Assembly (NCBI GenBank): GCA_012729315.1
Contig: JAAYDI010000183.1
Span: 1 to 64,000 of the forward strand
Source of the DNA: Planctomycetaceae bacterium
GTDB lineage: Bacteria > Planctomycetota > Planctomycetia > Pirellulales > Pirellulaceae
DNA: 64,000 nt
Direction: 5' to 3'
Shown here: one piece after another, positions 58,691 to 64,000 of the stretch
How positions within the stretch are numbered: the stretch's first letter is position 1
Layout of the letters: every line of letters begins with the position of its first letter
The notes under the pieces: model-generated
What the model saw: only the letters and a program-made list of their open reading frames with translations
Databases searched by the model: none
Told to the model about the DNA's origin: nothing
Translations under genes and position numbers: made by a program

Positions 58691-61051
58691 ATGCGCCCTC
58701 TCGCCGCTGGGTTGTTGAACACCTCCAGGACGGATGTCCCGCCGTCACACACCCGACAGGGGACCGATTGTCGGCAGGCGCGATCCCACCGCCGCCGACG
58801 TCCGGCGGATCGGAGTGGCAGCGGCTCCCGCGGCCTGCCGCGTCTGGTGGCCGCCCTGCTGCTGGCCATCGCCACTCCCGGCAGTTTCTGTCAGGCTCAG
58901 CTGCTGGACGATCCGCCACGCCCACTGGCTCCGGAGGCAGCGCTCACGGAACAGCAGCAAGATCACGCGGAAGCGGTGGCCTTGTACACGCATGGCCGGG
59001 TACTGTTGCAGCGTGGTGTGCAGCAGGGGGACGATGTCGATGCCCAAAACCCAGTGATCGCCGAGGCGCTGCGGTGCATGCAGCGTGCGTGGCGGTATGA
59101 TCCCCAGCTCGTCTCCATCATGGAGGACATCTTTCCGCTGGCCTACGCGCTCAATCGCAGCGGCGAAGCCACGCGCTACGCGATGCTCGCAGCCCAACGG
59201 GAAGAGCTCCCGACGGAATTGCTCCAGCGTGTCGCGATGGTGCTGACCGACCAGGGGGAGTTCGAGCAGGCTTTGGCGCTGTACCGCAAGATCGCGGCGC
59301 GCAGCGATGGACCACCGGACGCGATCACCCAGTTCGAGCTGGGGCGGCTGGCGCTGCTGGCCGGCCAGTTCGAGGAGTCCGCCGCGGCGTTCGCGGTGAC
59401 GCGTGACGCGCTCGAGGGGCGATCCGCGGAGGTGTCGTTGTCGGAGGACGAACGGGCCCGCCTGTTGCGCAATCCGGACGTCATCTACGCCCTGCTGGGC
59501 GAGAGTTTCCTGCGCGCCCAACGGCTGGACGAGGCGGAGGCCATGTTCCTCCGGGCGGACGAGGCCAAGCCCAATCCGGCAGCGCTGGGATTGCGGTTGG
59601 CGCTGATCGAGAAGGAACGGGACAACCGCGTGGAGGCCCTGCAGCAGCTCGACCAGTACTTCACGTCGAAGATCACGTCGGCCGGGATGGCCCCCTACCG
59701 GCTGCTGGAGGAACTGCTGACCGAACCCGACGCCGACGGGGCAGCGGCAGATCCCGCGCCGCCACCCGCAGCCGCACTGCTGGACCGGCTTCGCGCCCTG
59801 GCGGCCGACGACCCGCACAACATGTTCCTGGGCTACTACCTGGCAGATCGCCTGCGGGCCGCCGCGCGCGACGAAGAGGCCATCGCCCAGTACCGGGCCA
59901 TGCTGGCCGTGGAATCGACCGCCGACGGGTACCAGGGGCTGGTCGAGATCTTCACGGACCGGCAGGAATGTGCCCCGTTGCTCGAGCAGCTGGGGGCGGT
60001 CGTCGCACAAACCGGCTCGCTGACGCCGCTGGGCGGCAGCCTCGATCGTCTGGTCGCGGACGCCAGCCTGCGCAGCCGGCTGGCGGACCTTGCACTGGCC
60101 CAACACGCCGATCCCCAGGCGACTCCGGCGCCGGGCGGGTTGATGGCGATGGCCCTGCTGGAAGCCAAGGCGGGCAACGTGGAGCAGGCAGAGCGGTTCT
60201 GGCAGGAAGCGCTGCACAAGCCCGCACCGGTGGCGGGCCAGTTCTCGGTGAACTACGCGTTTCTGTTGATGGACCAGAACGAGCCGGTCCGCATGGCCCA
60301 GGCGCTGCAGCGGACGCTCGATTTGAAGCTGTTGCCCGAGCAGACGGCGGAGTTGCACTTCTACCTGTCCGGCGCCTGGGCGCTGGCCAAGGATTTTGAC
60401 AAAGCGCTGGCGGCAGCGCGCGAGGCTGCCAAGCTGGAGCCCAACGCGGTGCACATGGTCGCCCGCGAAGCCTGGGTCCAGTACCAGGCCCGGCGGCTGG
60501 ACGAAGCCGAACAGGCCTACCGGGCGATCGTCGAGCGGTTCGACGCCGATCGCGACTCGGACGAGACGCGGGCAGCGCTCCGCGACGTCCGGTTCGTCCT
60601 GTCGGCCATCCACGTGGAACAGAACCGGCTGGCGGACGCCGAGGAGTGGCTGCAGCAGGTACTCGACGAGTTCCCGGAGGACATTGGGGCGTACAATGAC
60701 CTGGGCTACCTGTGGTGCGACCAGGGCAAACACCTGGAGCGCTCCCTGGACATGGTCCAGAGGGCGGTGCAGGCCGAGCCCGACAATGTGGCGTACCGGG
60801 ACAGTCTCGGCTGGGCGCTGTTTCGGCTCGGCCGGTATGCGGAAGCGGTGGTGGAACTGCAGCGCGCTGCCGCGACAGACCAGGCGGATGGCGTCATCCT
60901 GGATCACCTGGGGGATGCCTGCCTGAAACTCAATCAGCTGCCGTCTGCATTGGATGCCTGGCATAAGGCCGCAGCGGCTTTCGAACGGCAGGACGATGCC
61001 AGACGGCTGGAACAGGTACGGGACAAAATCGGACAGCACGCTCCGCAGTAA
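58691..61051 (+). CDS. Large TPR-repeat protein
   Basis: A 786-residue protein from the ATG at 58691, preceded by GGAGA. The first 55 residues are Arg-rich and then hydrophobic (LPRLVAALLLAIATPGSFCQA), suggesting a signal anchor after a basic stretch. The rest is TPR-like helices, with clear repeats such as EQALALYRKIAARSD, RLDEAEQAYRAIVER and GAYNDLGYLWCDQGKHLERS near the end. It is probably periplasmic and serves as a scaffold. It lies 30 bases after the Lys-tailed protein and 43 before yebC. Confidence 0.85.
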   Translation: MRPLAAGLLNTSRTDVPPSHTRQGTDCRQARSHRRRRPADRSGSGSRGLPRLVAALLLAIATPGSFCQAQLLDDPPRPLAPEAALTEQQQDHAEAVALYTHGRVLLQRGVQQGDDVDAQNPVIAEALRCMQRAWRYDPQLVSIMEDIFPLAYALNRSGEATRYAMLAAQREELPTELLQRVAMVLTDQGEFEQALALYRKIAARSDGPPDAITQFELGRLALLAGQFEESAAAFAVTRDALEGRSAEVSLSEDERARLLRNPDVIYALLGESFLRAQRLDEAEAMFLRADEAKPNPAALGLRLALIEKERDNRVEALQQLDQYFTSKITSAGMAPYRLLEELLTEPDADGAAADPAPPPAAALLDRLRALAADDPHNMFLGYYLADRLRAAARDEEAIAQYRAMLAVESTADGYQGLVEIFTDRQECAPLLEQLGAVVAQTGSLTPLGGSLDRLVADASLRSRLADLALAQHADPQATPAPGGLMAMALLEAKAGNVEQAERFWQEALHKPAPVAGQFSVNYAFLLMDQNEPVRMAQALQRTLDLKLLPEQTAELHFYLSGAWALAKDFDKALAAAREAAKLEPNAVHMVAREAWVQYQARRLDEAEQAYRAIVERFDADRDSDETRAALRDVRFVLSAIHVEQNRLADAEEWLQQVLDEFPEDIGAYNDLGYLWCDQGKHLERSLDMVQRAVQAEPDNVAYRDSLGWALFRLGRYAEAVVELQRAAATDQADGVILDHLGDACLKLNQLPSALDAWHKAAAAFERQDDARRLEQVRDKIGQHAPQ

Positions 61052-61094
61052 TGCAGACTGTGTCACGTGTTCGTCTCTTGGGAAACACACTGAT

Positions 61095-61853
61095 ATGGCA
61101 GGCCACTCTCACTGGGCAGGAATCAAACACAAGAAAGCGCTGGTGGACAACAAGCGCGGGAAGTTGTGGAGCAAGCTATCCAAAGCGATTATCATCGCGG
61201 CGAAGCTGGGAGGCGGCGATCCGGCCGCCAACGTGCGGCTCCGCACGGCCATCCTGGACGCCAAAGCCGGTAGCATGCCCAAGGACACGATCGAACGTGC
61301 GATCAAGAAGGGCACCGGCGAACTCGACGGTGGCAACATCGAGGAGGTTCTGTACGAAGGATACGGTGCCGGCGGGGTGGCCGTCCTGTGCGAAATCATG
61401 ACGGACAACCGCAATCGTACGGCCCCGGAAATCCGCAAGATCTTCGATGTCCACAACGGCAAGCTCGGCAGCACCAACTGCGTCGCCTGGATGTTCGAAC
61501 GCAAAGGGTTGTTCGTCGTCCCGGTGGCGAATACCACTGAGGAGCAGCTGATGGAAGTCGCGCTCGAAGCCGGAGCCGACGATGTCAAGGAAGCGGGTGA
61601 CAGCTTCGAAGTGACGTGCGACCCCGAGAACTATGCGTCGGTCGGCGATGCCCTGGAAAAGGCAGAGATCGCCATCAACGCCAAGATGGTCACCCGCATT
61701 CCGATGACCACCGTCGACCTGCAGCTGGAGGATGCCCGCAAGGTGATCAAGCTGCTCGAAGCGCTTGATGACCATGACGATGTCCAGAACGTGTCGTCCA
61801 ACTTCAGCGTGTCGGACGAGGTCATGGCCGCCATGGAGGCGGCAGACAGCTGA
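61095..61853 (+). CDS. YebC/PmpR-family transcriptional regulator
   Basis: A 252-residue protein beginning MAGHSHWAGIKHKKALVDNK, the family signature (usually HSKWxNIKHRK). Other marks are SMPKDTIERAIKKGTGE, EEVLYEGYGAGGVAVLCE and DNRNRTAPEIRKIF. The family includes DNA-binding regulators and, more recently recognised, factors that relieve ribosome stalling. It ends the plus-strand cluster and is convergent with the haem lipoprotein gene. Confidence 0.95.
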   Translation: MAGHSHWAGIKHKKALVDNKRGKLWSKLSKAIIIAAKLGGGDPAANVRLRTAILDAKAGSMPKDTIERAIKKGTGELDGGNIEEVLYEGYGAGGVAVLCEIMTDNRNRTAPEIRKIFDVHNGKLGSTNCVAWMFERKGLFVVPVANTTEEQLMEVALEAGADDVKEAGDSFEVTCDPENYASVGDALEKAEIAINAKMVTRIPMTTVDLQLEDARKVIKLLEALDDHDDVQNVSSNFSVSDEVMAAMEAADS

Positions 61854-61930
61854 TGCCACACGGCACGTCGTATCCCTGCCGGAGCCTGGTCGATCGCGCG
61901 CTGGCGGCAGCGTCTGCTCGGGAGGTCTCC

Positions 61931-64000
61931 TCAAGACCCCCGCTTCTTCGGCAGCGCCGACTTCCCGTGCTTGACCTTCTCCCAGTAGCGCGCGAATGCG
62001 CCTTCCTCCTGAAACGCCGGACTGTTGTCCAGGTCGTGGCATTCCAGACACTTCTGCTCCGCGTCCTTCAATTCAAGCACCATCTGCTGCCGGCGCTGGG
62101 CAATCTGGGACTCCGTCAGGTCCACCACACCATTCTCGGCGTCGACATGGTCCGACCCCGGACCGTGGCAGTTCTCGCAGCCGACACCGATCAGTTCCGG
62201 TGTGGCCTCCAGACTCACGAACCCCGACTCATACGGAAAAAACTTCTGCGGATTCCAGCCCACCACGTGACAACTGATGCACTCCGGATCGTGGATCCGC
62301 GGAATGCCGCTGCGTTTGGGCGGCTTCTGCAGCGTCGCGTAGGCAAGTGCGTGCTTCGGAGGATGGTTGTCCACCCCCTCCTTCCAGACCTCCCACACAG
62401 CGGCGTGGCAATCGGCGCAGGCCGCTGATCCGACGAACTTCCGCCCGCTCGGATGCGGCTGCGGCTTGTCGATCCCCAGCCCCTCGAAACCGAGCTCCCG
62501 CAGCCGGTCCTGGTATTCCGCCAGCAACTGCAGCATCGCTTCCGAGTCTTTGAACCGCGCGTCGAGCGGTACCCGCTGGTAGCGCAGCGGCCGCGCCGCG
62601 TCGTCGAAGAGCCCGACAACACAGGCATACATGCCCTTGGTGCCGATCTGGATCAGCTGCGAACGCGTCCCCGCGATCGGATCGGGCTGCAGTGTCGGCT
62701 CGCCGGCACCGCCCGTCGACACCACCAGCGAAAACTGCGGGTACTTCTTGCCCAACGCCATCGACTCTTCGATCGTGGCCTGCGCGATCAGCACATGGAG
62801 ATCACAGCGTTCCCGCTGCAACTCGGGCCAGACCTCGTCCAGGCCCTCTTCCATCCCGCAGAACTCGATGTCTTCGTTGTTGACCAACTTCTGGTTGCGC
62901 TCGCCCACCACCGACGTAACGCCAATCTTCTTGCCCCCCTGCTCGATCACCAGAAACCGGGAGGTGAAGTCGGGCGACATCAGCGTCAGGTTCGCACATA
63001 CAAACAGACTCGGCTCGGTCCCCACCGGGGCGGCCACCAGCAGCTCGCCACCAGGCAGTCGCAAGTCGTCCGGCCCGAACGCGATCGCTCGGTACCCCAT
63101 CTGGCACAGGCCTTCAATAGTGATTTGGAATTTGACCTCCGCCTGCCGGCCAAATCGCCGCACCTGGTTGCCCGCATCAATGGGCACAACCGGCCACCCC
63201 CGACTCTTCAAATCGTCCAGCAGCGCGCTGCGCCGGACGAGCCCTCCCTTCTGATTCTCCAGCCCGGAGCAGCCACACGGCTCAAGAAAGCCCCACTGCC
63301 GGCCCGTCAACACCAGCGCCACGGCCGGCTTCGGCCAGCCTTCGTACAACGGTCCTTCATCCCCCGGCGATACACTCCTACCCGCGGCGGGACCAGCCGT
63401 CGCAGAGCTATCCTGCCGGGGCGTCTCGGCGATGCGGACCGGCGCATCGTGCAGCGCGGGCGGCGGATCATCCTCGGCGATCGGCACGCTCGCCACAATG
63501 TCTGTTCCGGACGCGTCTGTTCCGGACGCGCCTGTTCCGGACGTGCCGGGCGGTGTCAACGCGCCGCGCGATGGAGCGGCCAAGGAGGGTCCGTCCAGGA
63601 ACGGTCCGTCCAGGGACGGTTCGTGTTGAGTCACGGCCGGTGCTGACGGAACTGCACCCGCCGGCGATAGTTCGGATGGTTCCGCGCCGGCCGGTGCCTG
63701 CGCCGCACCAGTGACCGGGTCGGAACCGCTCAGCTCGGGCAGCAGTTCATATTGGCTGTGTTCGTCCTGCAGCACCGCGGCCGGATCACCGGCAACCGGC
63801 TGCTCCAGGCCGGCGGCGGCGACCACCGCAGGCTGGCGCGGCGCCTCCGCAGCAGGTCCCGCAGCGAATGTTGCGTCCTCTGAAGCTGCGTCCTCTGAAA
63901 ACGGGTCATCTGAAGGCACCTGCTGGGACTGGCGAGTGAGTTGCGGGGGGGCATTCGGCCCCGGCGCCCCCTGCGGAGTCGATTGCTCCCCGCAGCCGCT
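61931..64000 (-). CDS. Tetrahaem lipoprotein with a 5'-nucleotidase-like domain (5' end outside window)
   Basis: At least 689 residues; the frame is open to the window edge and includes SGCGEQSTPQ, which looks like the end of a lipobox, so the start must lie just beyond 64000. An Ala/Pro/Gly/Ser-rich region of about 200 residues follows. A UshA/5'-nucleotidase-like region comes next (GFLEPCGCSGLENQKGGLVR, VPIDAGNQ), but without the DxH and GNHD metal motifs. The C terminus has four haem sites: CADCH, CISCH, CENCH and CLECH. It is probably surface or periplasmic and could carry electrons, with the nucleotidase part as a binding module. The pairing is the main evidence; role is inference. Confidence 0.85.
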   Translation of the reverse strand, partial: SGCGEQSTPQGAPGPNAPPQLTRQSQQVPSDDPFSEDAASEDATFAAGPAAEAPRQPAVVAAAGLEQPVAGDPAAVLQDEHSQYELLPELSGSDPVTGAAQAPAGAEPSELSPAGAVPSAPAVTQHEPSLDGPFLDGPSLAAPSRGALTPPGTSGTGASGTDASGTDIVASVPIAEDDPPPALHDAPVRIAETPRQDSSATAGPAAGRSVSPGDEGPLYEGWPKPAVALVLTGRQWGFLEPCGCSGLENQKGGLVRRSALLDDLKSRGWPVVPIDAGNQVRRFGRQAEVKFQITIEGLCQMGYRAIAFGPDDLRLPGGELLVAAPVGTEPSLFVCANLTLMSPDFTSRFLVIEQGGKKIGVTSVVGERNQKLVNNEDIEFCGMEEGLDEVWPELQRERCDLHVLIAQATIEESMALGKKYPQFSLVVSTGGAGEPTLQPDPIAGTRSQLIQIGTKGMYACVVGLFDDAARPLRYQRVPLDARFKDSEAMLQLLAEYQDRLRELGFEGLGIDKPQPHPSGRKFVGSAACADCHAAVWEVWKEGVDNHPPKHALAYATLQKPPKRSGIPRIHDPECISCHVVGWNPQKFFPYESGFVSLEATPELIGVGCENCHGPGSDHVDAENGVVDLTESQIAQRRQQMVLELKDAEQKCLECHDLDNSPAFQEEGAFARYWEKVKHGKSALPKKRGS

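Overview
The window is GC-rich bacterial chromosome, most likely from a planctomycete, probably near Pirellulales. The evidence is a Cys/Thr/Val-rich secreted protein with repeated YTV motifs, a fused AroD-AroE protein, DUF1573 and large secreted TPR proteins, a YfhO-type membrane protein, a haem-binding lipoprotein with a 5'-nucleotidase-like fold, and a housekeeping backbone in loosely spaced operons. No phage, insertion sequence, CRISPR array or rRNA operon is visible. The taxonomic call is inference from gene content.

Layout. 1-7.7 kb: the tail of an unknown gene, tRNA-Glu(CTC) on the minus strand, a YTV-type cell-envelope protein, a membrane-anchored Ser/Thr kinase downstream of larE, and a Rho_N/DUF4912 protein. 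7.7-15.7 kb: a complete F-type ATP synthase operon in the order atpZ-I-B-E-F-H-A-G-D-C. 16-19.5 kb: an FHA-like protein, a 93-residue orphan and a YfhO-family membrane protein. 19.46-19.89 kb: two oppositely oriented arrays of a 33-bp repeat joining the 3' ends of yfhO and cysE.

19.9-37.5 kb is almost wholly on the minus strand. In transcription order it carries rpsO, pnp, a soluble histidine kinase, an NtrC-type regulator, mutL, aroDE, a prepilin peptidase, a small unknown protein, an OmpA lipoprotein, a secreted alpha/beta hydrolase, hisA, an EF-G-like GTPase and cysE. 37.5-47.5 kb: an ECF-type sigma factor, comEC (tail-to-tail overlap with the sigma gene), an SDR, xylA, a secretin-like secreted protein, a Cys-rich DUF1573 protein and a secreted protein resembling fucose/arabinose isomerases. 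47.6-64 kb: tex, a ketosynthase homologue lacking its catalytic Cys and one His, an orphan ABC ATPase behind a good sigma70-like promoter, then nusA-infB-rbfA, a degenerate endonuclease III-like protein with a Lys-rich tail, a TPR protein, yebC, and a convergent tetrahaem lipoprotein that runs off the window.

The most interesting signals are the inverted 33-bp arrays that supply the ends of two convergent genes; tandem duplications sitting on stop codons elsewhere, one of which puts TAG in all three frames; three enzyme-family proteins with substituted catalytic residues (ketosynthase, endonuclease III fold, shikimate dehydrogenase half of AroDE); and a domain-poor two-component pair between pnp and mutL. 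I found no obvious new defence or mobile system.
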